Counted from the first letter of the stretch, positions 8,677 to 18,002 are shown. The stretch is DNA of 64,000 bases from Microtetraspora malaysiensis (GCF_001528665.1 NZ_BBYJ01000017.1:389681-453680), one strand, 5' to 3'. The notes: a model not told the origin generated them from the letters alone. A program made the numbers and translations.

Positions 8677-10113
8677 ATGACGGCATCAGATGGTCTGCAG
8701 CCAGGCGATCCCCCGTCCATCGGTCCCTACCGGCTGATCCGGCGCCTCGGGGCCGGAGGGCAGGGCATCGTCTATCTCGGGACGGACGGCGGAGGGGCCG
8801 CCGTGGCGGTCAAGATTCTCCGACCAGAGATCGCCCACGACGACACGACCCGCGAGCGCTTCGCCCGGGAGGTGACCGTCGCGCAGCGGGTGGCCTCCTT
8901 CTGCACCGCCCAGTTCCTCACCGCGGACCTCTGGTCGAACCCGCCGTACATCGTCACCGAGTTCGTGGACGGCCCGTCCCTCCAGGACGACGTGAACCGG
9001 AACGGTCCGCGAAGCGGGGCGGCCCTGCACCGGCTCGCCGTCGGGACCGCCACCGCTCTCACGGCCATCCACGAGACGGGGTTGGTGCATCGGGACTTCA
9101 AGCCCGGAAACGTGCTGCTCAGCCAGGACGGCCCACGAGTGATCGACTTCGGGATCGCCCGAGCCCTCGACGCGACGGCCACGGTCAGCAGCCAGGTCAT
9201 CGGAACTCCGGCGTACATGGCGCCCGAGCAGATCGCCGGGGCCCCGATCGGTCCCTCGGTCGACGTCTTCGCCTGGGGAGCGGTGGTCGCGTTCGCCGCC
9301 ACGGGGCGCTCTCCCTTCGCGGCCGACTCGGCTCCCGCGGCCCTTTACCGGGTGATCAACGCCGAGCCCGAGATCGACGGGGTGCCGGAGCCGTTGCGCT
9401 CCCTGGTGCGCCGGTGCCTGGCCAAGGAACCGGCGGAGCGTCCGGCCATGCAGGAAGTGCTGATGCGGCTGCTCGGGTCGGCCGAGCCTACGGCCGCCTC
9501 CGCCTCCGCCTCCGTGCCGCGGGACGCGTCACGCTCCGCCGAGAGTCCCGCCGGGCGAAGGCAACGGGCGGGTCGGGTCAATCGGGGGTACGTCCTCGCC
9601 GGCGGCGCCGCCGTTCTCGCGCTCGCGGCGGGAGCCGCCTTCTGGCTCACGAGGGTGCCCGCCGGGACCGGGCAGGCCGCGAGCGTCACCGGCGGCACCG
9701 TCCCCCCCACTCCCGCGGCAGCGAAGGCGTCCGCGTCCGCGGACCCGGCGACGTACCGCTTCTCCCGTGCCTTCGAGGGCGTGTGGAAGGGGGCGCTGGC
9801 GCAGAGCAACGGCAAGACCAGGCCCATGGTCGTGACCATCCGGACCGGTTCCCGCACGGCGGCCGTCAGATATCCGGACCTGGGGTGCAGCGGGGGTCTC
9901 GTCCTGACCGGCCGCGCCCCGGACGGGCAGTTCACCCTGCACGAGACCATCACCGAAGGCGCCAGGTGTAGCCAGGAGGGCGACTTCACGATGAAGGCGA
10001 GCCGCCAGGCCCTCGCGCTGACGTACATTCCGCAAGGGGACCGCGACGCCACCTACACCGCGAACGTCACTTTGTTCCGCGCCTCCGGCCTCCCGGCAGA
10101 TGACTCCGGCTGA
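8677..10113 (+). CDS. Ser/Thr protein kinase with one membrane span and outer sensor domain
   Basis: A Hanks-type (PknB-like) receptor kinase of 478 residues. The kinase domain (about 18-270) has the glycine loop LGAGGQGIVY, catalytic Lys46 (VAVKIL), HRDFKPGNVLL with Asp140, DFG at about 157-159 and APE in YMAPEQ. A Ser/Ala-rich linker follows, then one membrane segment (about residues 308-326, rich in Ala, Leu and Gly) and an outside domain of about 135 residues with three cysteines (SGG, CSQEG regions) of unknown ligand. The start at 8677 is the ATG closest to the kinase fold. It is a single gene; signalling partners are unknown. Confidence 0.92.
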   Translation: MTASDGLQPGDPPSIGPYRLIRRLGAGGQGIVYLGTDGGGAAVAVKILRPEIAHDDTTRERFAREVTVAQRVASFCTAQFLTADLWSNPPYIVTEFVDGPSLQDDVNRNGPRSGAALHRLAVGTATALTAIHETGLVHRDFKPGNVLLSQDGPRVIDFGIARALDATATVSSQVIGTPAYMAPEQIAGAPIGPSVDVFAWGAVVAFAATGRSPFAADSAPAALYRVINAEPEIDGVPEPLRSLVRRCLAKEPAERPAMQEVLMRLLGSAEPTAASASASVPRDASRSAESPAGRRQRAGRVNRGYVLAGGAAVLALAAGAAFWLTRVPAGTGQAASVTGGTVPPTPAAAKASASADPATYRFSRAFEGVWKGALAQSNGKTRPMVVTIRTGSRTAAVRYPDLGCSGGLVLTGRAPDGQFTLHETITEGARCSQEGDFTMKASRQALALTYIPQGDRDATYTANVTLFRASGLPADDSG

Positions 10114-10220
10114 CGCCTCGGGCCTCTGATCTGGCGATTTTTACCCGGGCTTATGGGTCCATGGGGCTAACAATGCCAGCTACCGGTCGCTATGGTGTTC
10201 CTCACCAAGAGGAGCACATC

Positions 10221-11258
10221 ATGCACCAAAGCGGGATAAAACGGAAAGTACTGCTCGCCGGCATGGCACTGGGGTACGCCGCCGGAGTCGTCCGGCGGCG
10301 GGCGGAGACCGTACCGGACGTGGTGGACGACTCCCGGCTCGGCTGCCTCGTGGGCAAGCCGATGACCGTGATCACCGATGATGGTGTGCACCTCGCCGCC
10401 GACGTCGACGAGCATCCGGATCCCGAGGTGGCCGTGGTGTTCGCGCACGGCTGGATGATGAACCGCCACTGCTGGCACCTCCAGCGCGAGGCCCTGGCCG
10501 GCCATCCGGCCACGCTCGTCTTCTACGACCAGCGCGGGCACGGCGCCTCCTCCGCCGGGCCGATCGACGACTGCACGATCGACCGGCTGGGCGACGACCT
10601 GGCGGCGGTCATCGAGCAGGCCGTACCCGAAGGGGTGCCGGTGGTGCTGGTCGGCCACTCGATGGGCGGCATGAGCATCATGGCGTTCGCCGCCCGGCAT
10701 CCGGAGCTGCTCGCCTCCCGGGTGAAGGGTGTCGCCCTGCTGAGCACGTCGTCCGGGGACCTGTCCCGGCACGCGTTCGGCCTTCCTTGGCCGGTGGGAC
10801 GGATCGCCGGGCTGATCACCCCGATCGTGTTCGACGGCATGCTCGCCCGCGCGGACTGGATCGACCGCAGCGTGGCGCTGAAGACCCGCGCCCACACGCC
10901 GGTCGCGCGGTTCATGGCGTTCGGCGGCGGCGCGCGCCCCGACCACGTGCGGTTCGTCACCGACATCGCGGCGGCGACGCCGACCGAGGTGATGGTCGGC
11001 TTCTTCCGCGGCCTCCGCGTCCACGACAAGCTGGCCGCGCTCGCGGCGCTCCGTCCGATCGAGACGCTCGTCATGGTCGGGGAGGACGACCGCGTCACCC
11101 CTCCCTCTCACAGCCGCAGGATCGCCGAGTCGCTGCCCGGCGCGCGGCTGACGATCGTCCCCGGCGCCGGTCACATGATCGGGTTCGAGCGGCCGGACGT
11201 CGTCAACGAGGTGCTGGACGACTTCCTCGACCGGACCGCCCGGCTCGCGTCCTGGTGA
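10221..11258 (+). CDS. alpha/beta hydrolase
   Basis: A 345-residue hydrolase with the nucleophile elbow GHSMGGMS, an oxyanion region FAHGWMMNRHCW, the acid in VGEDDRVTPP and the histidine in PGAGHMIGFE, so the full catalytic triad is present. The N-terminus has a basic then hydrophobic stretch (KVLLAGMALGYAAGVV) that may anchor it to the membrane. The ATG at 10221 is chosen because AGAGGAG-like bases (10208-10214) precede it at good spacing. Substrate unknown; lipase/esterase or haloalkane-type activity cannot be separated by eye. Its end is 21 bp from the convergent HAD gene. Confidence 0.88.
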   Translation: MHQSGIKRKVLLAGMALGYAAGVVRRRAETVPDVVDDSRLGCLVGKPMTVITDDGVHLAADVDEHPDPEVAVVFAHGWMMNRHCWHLQREALAGHPATLVFYDQRGHGASSAGPIDDCTIDRLGDDLAAVIEQAVPEGVPVVLVGHSMGGMSIMAFAARHPELLASRVKGVALLSTSSGDLSRHAFGLPWPVGRIAGLITPIVFDGMLARADWIDRSVALKTRAHTPVARFMAFGGGARPDHVRFVTDIAAATPTEVMVGFFRGLRVHDKLAALAALRPIETLVMVGEDDRVTPPSHSRRIAESLPGARLTIVPGAGHMIGFERPDVVNEVLDDFLDRTARLASW

Positions 11259-11279
11259 CTCTTCGCCCCTGAACGACGG

Positions 11280-12146
11280 TCAGGACGAGCGGTAGTGCTT
11301 GCGCAGCGCGATGCCGGCCGCGATGCCCCCCGCCACCGCGCCCGCCGTCGCGGCGATCGGCAGGCCGATCAGCGTCGCCTTCCGCCCGGTGCGGAAGTCG
11401 CGGATCCGCCAGCCGTTCTCCTTCGCGTGCTCGCGCAGTTCGCTGTCGGGGTTGACCGCGCAGGGGCTGCCGACCAGCGACAGCATGGGCAGGTCGTTGG
11501 CCGAGTCGCTGTAGGCCGAGCAGTGGGACAGGTCGAGGCCCTCCCTGCGGGCCAGCGCCCGAATCGCCTCCGCCTTGGCCGGGCCGTGCAGCAGGTCGCC
11601 GACGAGCCTGCCGGTGTAGACGCCGTCCGCCGTCTCGGCCACCGTGCCGAGCGCGCCGGTCAGGCCGAGCCGCTGGGCGATCACCCGGGCCAGCTCGACC
11701 GGGGTCGCGGTGACCAGCCACACCCGCTGGCCCAGATCCAGGTGGGCCTGCGCCAGCGCGCGGGTCCCGGCCCAGATGCGGTCGGACATGACCTCGTCGT
11801 AGATCTCCTCGCCGAGGTGCACCACCTCGTCGACCTTGAGACCGGCGACGAAGGCCAGCGCCGTCTCCTTCGCCTTGGCGATGTGGTCGGGGTTCTCGTT
11901 GCCCCGCACCCGGAACCAGGCCTGGCCGAGGGCGAACCGCACCAGGTCGTTCGTGGTGAACAGACCGCGCGCGGCCAGGCCGCGCGCGAAGTGGTAGATC
12001 GAGGCGCCGCGCATCATCGTGTTGTCCACGTCGAAGAACGCCGCCGCCGTCGGGTCCGGCTCAACGCTCGGAGTGGGGACCACCGCCGCGGCCGCCACCT
12101 CGCCCGCGATCTCCGCCGCTTCCCGTCGTCGCATTAGCCGCCTCAT
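11280..12146 (-). CDS. HAD-IB family phosphatase, SerB-like, with C-terminal anchor
   Basis: Haloacid dehalogenase superfamily phosphatase of 288 residues. Motif I is [11 protein letters not shown] (Asp39/Asp41), motif II lies in LVTATPVEL, and motif III/IV is [11 protein letters not shown]. The C-terminus has a hydrophobic Gly/Ala-rich helix (about 258-280), followed by a basic end, suggesting membrane attachment. Proteins of this type sit beside bldN/rsbN in Streptomyces too (recalled synteny). Natural substrate unknown; phosphoserine or a lysophospholipid-type phosphate are possibilities. A start 12 bp inside (12134) is an alternative. Confidence 0.85.
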   Translation of the reverse strand: MRRLMRRREAAEIAGEVAAAAVVPTPSVEPDPTAAAFFDVDNTMMRGASIYHFARGLAARGLFTTNDLVRFALGQAWFRVRGNENPDHIAKAKETALAFVAGLKVDEVVHLGEEIYDEVMSDRIWAGTRALAQAHLDLGQRVWLVTATPVELARVIAQRLGLTGALGTVAETADGVYTGRLVGDLLHGPAKAEAIRALARREGLDLSHCSAYSDSANDLPMLSLVGSPCAVNPDSELREHAKENGWRIRDFRTGRKATLIGLPIAATAGAVAGGIAAGIALRKHYRSS

Positions 12147-12240
12147 AGGGCCTCAGCTTAACCGGCCGGATGCCGGATGACGGTGTACGCGGTGTTAGCA
12201 CCGAGTGACCGTATTCCATGGTGATTCCACACGACCGGTA

Positions 12241-12966
12241 TCACTGGACGGGAGTGCTGAAGGTGTCGATATAGGTGAGGTATTTGGTCGCCTTGTCGCG
12301 GTTCTCCTGATCGAGCTTAGGAAGGATCGGCTCCACCATCGTCCGCTGCTCGCGGGCGAACCGCCCCACCTCCTTGTCGGGCTTGTCGCCGCGCGGCTTG
12401 ACCCGGCCGAGCGCGGACCGGGTCGTACGCGCCATGTCGTCGAGGGCCTGGGTGATGAGCCGGTCCCGGTCGGGTCCCTCCGCGCCGGCCAGTGTCGCCG
12501 CCTCCGCCGCCCGCTGCCGCGCGGCCGTCATCTCCCGCCTGGCCAGCTCGGCGTCGCTCACCGCCAGCCGCAGCACGGTCGCCTCCGCCGCCCGCTTCAG
12601 CGGGTAGAGCAGGTCCCCGGGCACCGAGTCGTACGCGCGGGCGCCGGTGGCGAACATCACGCCCAGGAGCACGGAGAACACCGCGAGCGGGCGGAGCCGT
12701 ACGAGGAGGGAGGGGCGGCGGCGCGGCTCGGGCCGCTCGGCGGGGGGCTCGGCGACGGGCCCGCGCTCGGCGGCGTGCGCCTTCATCAGGTCCGCGCGGA
12801 GGCGGGCGCGGAAGTCGGGGCGGGGGCCGTCGCCGGCCCGTGAGCCGGCGTCGGCGATCCGCGCGGCGACCCGGTCGGCGGCACGCCCCGTCCGCCTGGC
12901 CCGTCGCCGGCGCCCCGGCCGCCACCAGCCCATGAACGCTCCCGAGATCCCCCGTTGCCGATCCAC
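12241..12966 (-). CDS. rsbN: RsbN-like anti-sigma factor (DUF5667 domain membrane protein)
   Basis: Likely single-span anti-sigma factor that holds the adjacent ECF sigma factor inactive. The N-terminal about 90 residues are cytoplasmic, Arg- and Pro-rich; a membrane segment follows (PLAVFSVLLGVMFATGARA, about residues 100-120); the outer part begins YDSVPGDLLYPLKRAAEA, which is the DUF5667 hallmark also seen in Streptomyces RsbN. The gene lies directly downstream of the sigma gene on the same strand (about 50 bp gap), the same order as bldN-rsbN. The function is inferred from order and motif; the sigma-binding part is too divergent to judge by eye. Confidence 0.75.
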   Translation of the reverse strand: MDRQRGISGAFMGWWRPGRRRRARRTGRAADRVAARIADAGSRAGDGPRPDFRARLRADLMKAHAAERGPVAEPPAERPEPRRRPSLLVRLRPLAVFSVLLGVMFATGARAYDSVPGDLLYPLKRAAEATVLRLAVSDAELARREMTAARQRAAEAATLAGAEGPDRDRLITQALDDMARTTRSALGRVKPRGDKPDKEVGRFAREQRTMVEPILPKLDQENRDKATKYLTYIDTFSTPVQ

Positions 12967-13016
12967 GCCTGTGCCCTGCCCAACGAGGTGACCGGGCCAG
13001 GGTTACGGCACGTGAG

Positions 13017-13661
13017 CTAACCGAGATCTTTGGGCAGCGCGCGGGCCAGGGCCTTGATCGCGCGGAACTGGAGCGCCTTGATCGCGCCGCTCTGCTTGCC
13101 CATGATCATGGCGGTCTCCGCAAGTGACATACCGTGCAGGAAGCGCAGCACGACGCACTCCTGCTGCTCGGGATTGAGTCGTTTGATCGCCCGGAGCACG
13201 TGCTCGTTCACCATGCTGGCGACGACGGCGTTCTCCGGGATGTGCTGGCCGTCGAGGGGGGTGTCCTGGATTTCGGCCGTACAGACTTCGAGCCGGCTCC
13301 GTCCGGACTTGAAGTGGTCGGTGACCAGGTTCCTGGCGATGGTGACCAGCCAGGCGCCGAAGTCGCGCCCCTGCCAGGTGAAGTCGGCGATGCCGCGCAG
13401 GGCGCGCAGGAAGGTGTCGCTCGTCAGGTCCTCGGCGAGCGCGTGCGAGCCCACCCGGAAGAAGACGTAGCGGTAGACGAGGTCGACGTAACGGTCGTAG
13501 AGCACACCGAACGCCTCGGTGTCGCCGGTCTTGGCGCGCAGGACCAGCGTGCGCATCTCGTCGTGTTCGAGCTGCGCCGCCGCGGGGGCGGCGGGGGGCG
13601 CCAGCCGCACCACTCCAGCGGCTGGAGGGGAGAGCCCGGCGAACGGCCACGATGTCGGCAT
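13017..13661 (-). CDS. bldN: ECF RNA polymerase sigma factor, BldN-like
   Basis: ECF sigma factor of 214 residues. In Streptomyces BldN directs chaplin and rodlin genes needed for aerial hyphae. Region 2 is seen in GDTEAFGVLYDRYVDLVYRY and LAEDLTSDTFLRAL; region 4 in LNPEQQECVVLRFLHGMSLA and GKQSGAIKALQFRAIKAL. An Ala/Pro-rich N-terminal extension of about 35 residues precedes region 2; BldN of Streptomyces has a longer N-terminal pro-sequence. Several starts are possible; 13661 is the longest in this frame. It is divergent from the membrane gene at 13819 and is followed by the RsbN-like gene. Confidence 0.85.
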   Translation of the reverse strand: MPTSWPFAGLSPPAAGVVRLAPPAAPAAAQLEHDEMRTLVLRAKTGDTEAFGVLYDRYVDLVYRYVFFRVGSHALAEDLTSDTFLRALRGIADFTWQGRDFGAWLVTIARNLVTDHFKSGRSRLEVCTAEIQDTPLDGQHIPENAVVASMVNEHVLRAIKRLNPEQQECVVLRFLHGMSLAETAMIMGKQSGAIKALQFRAIKALARALPKDLG

Positions 13662-13818
13662 CCGGTTATCCCATTGGGGGAGGGGAGTCGGCGTGCTCGA
13701 ACACTCTAGAAATCATCGCGAGATAACACAATCCGCCGCTAACCGTAATCACTTCGCGTAACGGGGCGATCCATCGGCTACCAGTCGGCGCGCGAAGTCC
13801 GGCAGCATAAGGTCCACC

Positions 13819-15339
13819 ATGGAAGTCCTTGTCGCTGTCATCGCGTTCGCCGGCGCCGTTCTCGCCGCCATCACCACCGGCGTCGTCGTCGGTCGTATCC
13901 GCGAGAAGCCGTCGGGATGGCTGGTCGCGTGGGGTGTCACCACGGGGGCGACATGCCTCTCGCTGGGATTGATCGCCGTAGGCCAGTTGCTCGGGTACGG
14001 GGTCGTGATCTTCCGGTTGTTCCAGATCACCGGATCGCTCGTCGCCCCGCTCTGGCTCGCCGTCGGCATCGCCCAGCTCATCGCCAGGAAGCCGTTCCCC
14101 CGTTTCGCCGCATGGCTCTTCGGCGGCGCGTTGACGGGCCTGGGCGCGGTCATCATGCTGATCGACCCGGTCACCCAGGCGTTCACGAAGGAGTTCCCGG
14201 CGGCCGATGTCTTCTGGGACATCTGGCCCGAGTGGCTTCTGCGCGCCGTCCACATCGGCGTCATCGGGATGCTGGTGATCTGGCTCGTGATCGCGGTGCT
14301 GCGCGGGCGCAACGGCGACGACTACGACCTCGACAACATGAACGCGACGGTCGCGCTCGCGCCGGGCGGCATCGCCGTCTCCGCCGCGCTGGAGTTCACG
14401 CTCCCCGGGATCGTCGTGGTCGCCGCGATGGCCGCCACCGTCGGAGGCGTCTGGTTCGCTCTCGCCCGGCCGCTCGCGCCGTACGAGGACGAGGAAGAAG
14501 ACGCCGGGGCCGAGCAGCCGGAGGACGGCTGGTCGCGGCGGGGCGCGCGGGGGGCCGAAAGCCGGGCCGAAAACCGGGCCGAGCCGTCGGCGTCGGCTCC
14601 TCCGCGACGCTCCGGGCTCGGGGACCTCGTCGCCGAATATCGCGCGGGCGAGCAGGGCGACGTCGACTACGCGGCGCGCATGCAGCCGTCGGACGGGTTC
14701 GCCGCCCGGCCCGCCGGCCCTCAGGCCGGGCAGGACGCGTACGGCGGCGCGCGCGGACGGGAGTACACGATGCCGCCCCAGGCGGCGGAGGCCGACCGCC
14801 CGGCGCCCCAGGGCGGGCCGGAGTACACCATGCCGCCGGGCCCCTCGGAGCACGGCCGGCCGCAGGGTGGCCGCCCCGAGTACACCATGCCCGCCACCGG
14901 CACGATGCTCCCCGGCGCGGACCCGGCGGCCGGCATGGGGGCCGGCATGGCGGCCGGCTTCGCCGGCGCGGCCGCCGCCTCCCGGGGACAGGGCGGCTCG
15001 GTCCGGCCGTCGCCCAATATCTACGGCCTGCTCACCGTGTTCACGCTGATGGACGGGGCGGGTGACGCGTTCGACAAGCTCGCCGAGGAGACGGTCGAGG
15101 CCGTGCTGCGCAACGAGCCGGACACGCTCGTCTTCGTCTGCCACAGCGTGAAGTCGGCGCCGCTCCAGCGCATCGTGTACGAGCTCTACCGTGACGAGGT
15201 GGGATACACCGAGCACCAGCGCCAGCCGCACATGGAGCGGTTCGCCACCGAGCGCACCGCGCTGGTCCTGGCCGCCAACGTCATCGAGCTGAGCGTGAAC
15301 GCCGCCAAGGTGGTTCCTCTCCCGACCGCGTTCAGGTAG
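13819..15339 (+). CDS. multi-span membrane protein with C-terminal monooxygenase-like (ABM) domain
   Basis: A 506-residue protein in three parts. Residues 1-220 contain about seven hydrophobic helices. Residues 220-395 are an acidic then Pro/Gly/Ala-rich linker with three spaced copies of EYTMP (near residues 315, 335 and 354). Residues about 396-506 resemble an antibiotic biosynthesis monooxygenase (ABM) domain: IYGLLTVFTLMDGAGDAF, LVFVCHSVKSAPLQRIVYEL, YRDEVGYTEHQRQPHMERF. Such domains bind quinone-like or haem ligands or act only structurally. Function unknown. It is divergent from bldN, so it could share a regulatory region with it. Confidence 0.75.
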   Translation: MEVLVAVIAFAGAVLAAITTGVVVGRIREKPSGWLVAWGVTTGATCLSLGLIAVGQLLGYGVVIFRLFQITGSLVAPLWLAVGIAQLIARKPFPRFAAWLFGGALTGLGAVIMLIDPVTQAFTKEFPAADVFWDIWPEWLLRAVHIGVIGMLVIWLVIAVLRGRNGDDYDLDNMNATVALAPGGIAVSAALEFTLPGIVVVAAMAATVGGVWFALARPLAPYEDEEEDAGAEQPEDGWSRRGARGAESRAENRAEPSASAPPRRSGLGDLVAEYRAGEQGDVDYAARMQPSDGFAARPAGPQAGQDAYGGARGREYTMPPQAAEADRPAPQGGPEYTMPPGPSEHGRPQGGRPEYTMPATGTMLPGADPAAGMGAGMAAGFAGAAAASRGQGGSVRPSPNIYGLLTVFTLMDGAGDAFDKLAEETVEAVLRNEPDTLVFVCHSVKSAPLQRIVYELYRDEVGYTEHQRQPHMERFATERTALVLAANVIELSVNAAKVVPLPTAFR

Positions 15340-15362
15340 GCGGGGGAGCGGCTGCCGGTACT

Positions 15363-15402
15363 CACCTTCGGGACGCGCCCGGATCCCCTCGTCCCGAAGG
15401 TG
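15363..15402. terminator. bidirectional hairpin terminator
   Basis: CACCTTCGGGACG (15363-15375) pairs perfectly with CGTCCCGAAGGTG (15390-15402) around a 14-nt loop. It sits between two genes that converge (the membrane/ABM gene and the glutaredoxin gene), so it probably ends both transcripts. There is no long T run, which is common in high-GC bacteria. Confidence 0.75.
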
Positions 15403-15408
15403 TGACCG

Positions 15409-15657
15409 TCAGGCGGTCAGCGCCGCGCGCAGGCGGGCCTCGTCCACCCGCCAGAAGTCGTGCTGGACCCCGTCGACCAGGGTGACCGGGATCATCTCCC
15501 AGTACTTGGCGTAATCCTCCTCAGAGGCGGTGATGTCCCGCTCCTCCCACGGCACGCCGAGTTCCGCGGCCACGCGCTCGATGACGGCGCGCGCGTCGTC
15601 GCAGAGGTGACAGCCGGGTTTGCCGAGGAGAGTGATCCGATGCTCGCGGGGTGCCAT
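15409..15657 (-). CDS. glutaredoxin family protein
   Basis: An 82-residue thioredoxin-fold redox protein. The active site is CHLC in LLGKPGCHLCDDAR, and the cis-proline region is MIPVTLVDG. Short DUF836/glutaredoxin-like proteins of this kind reduce disulfides or mixed disulfides in the cytoplasm. It lies just upstream of and divergent to rex-hemACD, a placement I recall in other actinomycetes, which suggests a link with redox control. The start is the ATG at 15657. Confidence 0.85.
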   Translation of the reverse strand: MAPREHRITLLGKPGCHLCDDARAVIERVAAELGVPWEERDITASEEDYAKYWEMIPVTLVDGVQHDFWRVDEARLRAALTA

Positions 15658-15699
15658 GCGGCCAGCCTATTGGGCGCTCCCCGCGGTCCTTTCGCGATG

Positions 15700-15785
15700 C
15701 TGTGCCCACGCCGAGCCCACGCCGAGCCCGTGCCGTGCCGCTGCCGTGCCGTGCCCGGCGACGGCGCGGTGCGTGCGCGGGGCAG
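15700..15785. repeat. short GC-rich direct repeats upstream of rex
   Basis: An imperfect low-complexity tract made of two direct copies of GCCCACGCCGA followed by repeated GCCGTGCC units. It lies between the glutaredoxin start and the Rex operator. It may be replication slippage; it does not look like CRISPR because units are short and without spacers. Confidence 0.5.
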
Positions 15786-15849
15786 AGGCGACCTCAGGGC
15801 GAGTTGGAGACCGCACACCTGCTTTGGGACAGTGAACGGGACACCGACT

Positions 15850-15867
15850 TTGTGCATCTCTTCACAA
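15850..15867. promoter_or_regulatory. Rex operator (ROP) upstream of rex-hemACD
   Basis: TTGTGCATCTCTTCACAA fits the Rex operator pattern TTGTG-8 bp-CACAA; the right half (TTCACAA) is perfect and the left half deviates after TTGTG. It lies about 95 bp before the rex start, as expected for autoregulation. In Streptomyces coelicolor Rex is known to repress rex-hemACD when NADH is low. Binding here is inferred. Confidence 0.88.
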
Positions 15868-15960
15868 AGGCACTAACCTGTAGGAACGCGAAATCGGTTA
15901 CATCCGCTCGTACGGCCGGGGGGCGTCCTCCGGCAGTCCGTCCCCCTGGAGCACCGGCAA

Positions 15961-16698
15961 GTGACCCGCCGTATCCCTCAAGCGCGTGAGCGTGGCATTC
16001 CCGATGCGACGGTCGCGAGACTGCCGCTCTATCTGCGTGCGTTGAACGGGCTCGCTGAGCGCGGCACCGCCACAGTGAGCTCGGAGGACCTGGCGGTCGC
16101 GGCCGGGGTGAACTCGGCGAAGCTCCGCAAGGACCTCTCCCACCTCGGCTCGTACGGCACGCGCGGGGTCGGATACGACGTCCAGTACCTGATCTACCAG
16201 ATCTCCCGTGAGCTAGGTCTCACCCAGGATTGGGCCGTCGCCATCGTGGGGGTGGGTAACCTCGGGCGAGCGCTCGCGAACTATGGGGGGTTCGTGTCCC
16301 GCGGCTTCCGGGTCGCGGGCCTCTTCGACGCCGACCCCGCGGTGGTGGGTGAGCGCATCGCCGGGCTCGTGGTGGAACATGCCGACGGCCTGGAGTCAGT
16401 GATCAGGAAGCGCGGGGTGTCCATCGTGGTGATCGCGACGCCGGCGACGGCGGCGCAGCAGGTCTGTGACCGCGTCATCGCCGCAGGGGTCACCAGTATT
16501 TTGAACTTCGCCCCCGTGGTGCTGACGGTGCCGGATGACGTTGATGTCCGTAAAGTCGATTTGTCCATTGAACTGCAGATTCTTGCGTTCCACGAGCAGC
16601 GTAAGGCGAGTGGAGGGCCCATGATGGGCGATGAGTGGCCCGATGAGGTGGTCGTAGTGAGTGAGCGCGGGGCGGCGCTGGGCGAGGCGAGCCAATGA
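15961..16698 (+). CDS. rex: redox-sensing transcriptional repressor Rex
   Basis: DNA-binding sensor of the NADH/NAD+ ratio, 245 residues. An N-terminal winged helix (residues about 12-80, with VSSEDLAVAAGVNSAKLRKD and LSHLGSYGTRGVGYDV) is followed by a Rossmann domain with the glycine motif VGVGNLGRALANY and a C-terminal domain-swap helix region. NADH binding releases Rex from its operator. A Rex site lies just upstream and another lies before the menJ-nuo block at 34196, so both are probable targets. The GTG at 15961 is used; rex overlaps hemA by ATGA. Confidence 0.95.
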   Translation: MTRRIPQARERGIPDATVARLPLYLRALNGLAERGTATVSSEDLAVAAGVNSAKLRKDLSHLGSYGTRGVGYDVQYLIYQISRELGLTQDWAVAIVGVGNLGRALANYGGFVSRGFRVAGLFDADPAVVGERIAGLVVEHADGLESVIRKRGVSIVVIATPATAAQQVCDRVIAAGVTSILNFAPVVLTVPDDVDVRKVDLSIELQILAFHEQRKASGGPMMGDEWPDEVVVVSERGAALGEASQ

Positions 16699-18002
16699 GC
16701 ATCCTCGTCGTCGGCCTCAGCCACCGCACGGCTCCGGTGGCCCTCCTCGAACGCGTCTCCGTGAGCGGGGACGCCCTCGTCAAGCTGCTCCTCGACGTGC
16801 GCGACGAGGCCACCGTGTCCGAGGTGATGGTCGTCTCGACCTGCAACCGGGTCGAGATCTACGCCGACGTGGACCGCTTCCACGGAGCGGTGACGGCCGT
16901 CACCGACCTGCTCGCCAACCACTGCGGCATCCCGCAGGAGCAGCTCACCCCGCACCTCTACGTGCAGTACGAGGACCGCGCCGTGCACCACCTGTTCTCG
17001 GTGGCCTGCGGCCTCGACTCGATGGTCGTCGGCGAGGGGCAGATCCTCGGTCAGATCCGCGTGGCGCTCAAGCTGGCCCAGGATCAGGACACCGTGGGCT
17101 CGATTCTCAACGAGCTCTTCCAGCAGGCCCTGCGCGTCGGCAAGCGCGCGCACGCCGACACCGCCATCGACCGGGCGGGCGCGTCGCTCGTCGGCGTCGG
17201 CCTGACCCTCGCCGAGCGCGAGCTCGGCCCGATCACCGGGATGCGGGCGCTGGTCGTCGGGGCGGGCTCGATGAGCGCGCTGGCGGCGGCCACCCTGGTC
17301 CGTTCCGGCGTGACCGACATCGTCATCGCCAACCGCACCTACGAGCGCGCCGTACGGCTGGCCGAGTCCGTCGCCGGGCGCGCGGTGCGCCTGGACGACG
17401 TCGCCGCCGAGATCGCGGAGGCTGATCTCGTCATCTCCTGCACCGGCGCCGGGACGTGCCTGATCACCCCGGACACGGTCGCCGGCGCGGTGGGCCGCGG
17501 CCGCGACCTGTTCCTCCTCGACCTGGCCCTGCCGCACGACGTCGACCCCGACGTACGGGCGCTGCCCGGCGTGACGCTGGTCGACCTGGAGTCCATGCAG
17601 CAGGCCGGGGTCGCCGACGACATCGGCGACGGCGGCCGGGCCGAGGCCATCGCGGCGGTTCAGGCGATCGTCACCGAGGAGGTGGCCGCCTACCTGGAGG
17701 CCGCGCGCGCGGCCCGGGTGACGCCCACGGTGGTGGCGCTGCGCAGCAAGGCCGCCGAGGTGGTCGAGGCCGAGATGGGCCGGCTGATCTCCCGCGTCCC
17801 CGAACTGGAGGGACGTCTGCGCGACGAGGTCACGCAGACCGTCAACCGGGTCGTGGACAAGCTGCTCCACGAGCCGACCGTACGCGTGAAGCGGCTGGCG
17901 TCCTCGCCCGGCGGCGACCAGTACGCGGACGCGCTCCGTGAGCTGTTCAACCTGGACCCGTTGAAGCCCGAGGCCGTGTCACGGATGGAGGTCGAGTCAT
18001 GA
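16695..18002 (+). CDS. hemA: glutamyl-tRNA reductase
   Basis: First committed step of C5-pathway tetrapyrrole synthesis: NADPH-dependent reduction of glutamyl-tRNA(Glu) to glutamate-1-semialdehyde. It has 435 residues, normal length. Seen are GLSHRTAPVALLER, the catalytic Cys50 in VVSTCNRVEIY, FSVACGLDSMVVGEGQILGQ, the NADPH site VVGAGSMSALAA, and the C-terminal dimer helix. Start and stop overlap rex and hemC as ATGA, so the four genes are one coupled operon. It should be under Rex control. Confidence 0.96.
   Translation: MSILVVGLSHRTAPVALLERVSVSGDALVKLLLDVRDEATVSEVMVVSTCNRVEIYADVDRFHGAVTAVTDLLANHCGIPQEQLTPHLYVQYEDRAVHHLFSVACGLDSMVVGEGQILGQIRVALKLAQDQDTVGSILNELFQQALRVGKRAHADTAIDRAGASLVGVGLTLAERELGPITGMRALVVGAGSMSALAAATLVRSGVTDIVIANRTYERAVRLAESVAGRAVRLDDVAAEIAEADLVISCTGAGTCLITPDTVAGAVGRGRDLFLLDLALPHDVDPDVRALPGVTLVDLESMQQAGVADDIGDGGRAEAIAAVQAIVTEEVAAYLEAARAARVTPTVVALRSKAAEVVEAEMGRLISRVPELEGRLRDEVTQTVNRVVDKLLHEPTVRVKRLASSPGGDQYADALRELFNLDPLKPEAVSRMEVES

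Noticed and set aside
15700..15785. Possible CRISPR-like repeat array
   Set aside because: Units are under 12 bp, contiguous, without spacers; no cas genes in the window.
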